NCBI GenBank assembly: GCA_902773395.1
Contig: CACYEJ010000343.1
Span: forward strand, 1 to 6,238
Reading direction: 5' to 3'
Source of the DNA: an uncultured Ruminococcus sp.
GTDB lineage: Bacteria > Bacillota_A > Clostridia > Oscillospirales > Acutalibacteraceae
Length of the DNA: 6,238 bases
Numbering within the stretch: the stretch's first letter is position 1; each line of letters opens with the position of its first letter. Below the pieces are notes generated by a model. It was not told where the DNA came from, did not search any database, and worked only from the letters and a program-made list of their open reading frames with translations. The translations under genes were made by a program, and so were the position numbers. Shown here one piece after another: positions 6,152 to 6,238 of this stretch.

Positions 6152-6238
6152 ATTATACTCAAAATCTAAAAGATCTAGCATATAAAAGTTTTGATCAAAC
6201 TTTTTCAAAAGTTTGCGGGTGACGGAACACCCCAAAAA
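6152..6238 (+). repeat. Dispersed intergenic repeat, copy 2 (long form, cut by window edge)
   Basis: This copy starts 27 bases after the panD stop in the same orientation as copy 1. It shares ATTATACTC and the following 31 bases with 1129-1168 (one mismatch) and TGACGGAACA with 1174-1183. It additionally carries 23 bp between two AAAAGTTT direct repeats (6184-6191 and 6207-6214). The right end may continue beyond the window, since the sequence after 6229 does not match copy 1. No coding capacity is seen. Confidence 0.85.
6184..6214 (+). terminator. Three-arm hairpin inside repeat copy 2, possible panBCD terminator
   Basis: Arm AAAAGTTT (6184-6191) pairs with AAACTTTT (6197-6204) around the 5-nt loop TGATC, with one further T before C6206. 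The same central arm can instead pair with the next AAAAGTTT (stem 6197-6203 with 6208-6214, loop TTCA). The two hairpins exclude each other. The first has T residues at its 3' side but is A/T-rich and weak, so the terminator role is tentative. No better candidate exists between panD and the window end. Confidence 0.35.

Overview
The window is a stretch of a low-to-moderate-GC bacterial chromosome. The gene content and protein sequences fit an anaerobic Firmicute of class Clostridia, probably a Ruminococcus-like member of the Oscillospiraceae: an AdhE-type alcohol/aldehyde dehydrogenase, a FeoA-FeoB fusion with its small Cys-rich partner, a panBCD operon, AT-rich spacers and strong AGGAGG-type ribosome binding sites. 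The genus is an inference from protein style, not a database result. All genes read left to right on the + strand, and I found no convincing gene on the - strand.

Layout. (1) 1-1039 is the 3' part of adhE, the iron-dependent alcohol dehydrogenase half. A 10-bp hairpin covers its stop codon, and a clear intrinsic terminator follows at 1086-1128. (2) 1129-1418 is non-coding and AT-rich. It holds a 55-bp copy of a dispersed repeat, two neighbouring inverted repeats (1220-1253 and 1252-1300), a 22-bp imperfect dyad that could be an operator, and a good sigma-70-like promoter (1354-1382). (3) 1419-3908 is a ferrous-iron uptake unit: a fused FeoA-FeoB transporter followed without any gap by a 47-residue Cys-rich membrane protein that is too short for ordinary ORF cut-offs. 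(4) 3909-4019 is a 111-bp spacer with a small inverted repeat and a promoter candidate. (5) 4020-6124 is panB-panC-panD, tightly packed (3-nt gap, then a 1-nt overlap), encoding three enzymes of pantothenate synthesis. (6) 6125-6238 is the downstream spacer with a second, longer copy of the dispersed repeat, running to the window edge.

How it works together. AdhE reduces acetyl-CoA to ethanol and regenerates NAD+ in fermentation; its alcohol dehydrogenase half needs Fe2+. The Feo proteins import Fe2+, the form of iron available without oxygen. PanB and PanC with PanD supply pantoate, beta-alanine and their condensation product pantothenate, the precursor of coenzyme A. PanE (ketopantoate reductase), which would complete the route, is not in the window. 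The three blocks look like separate transcription units that happen to be neighbours.

The coding part is conventional. I do not see a new defence, mobile or RNA-guided system. The least explained material is non-coding: the two-copy repeat, whose copies differ by a 23-bp block flanked by direct repeats, and the structured leader upstream of feoAB.
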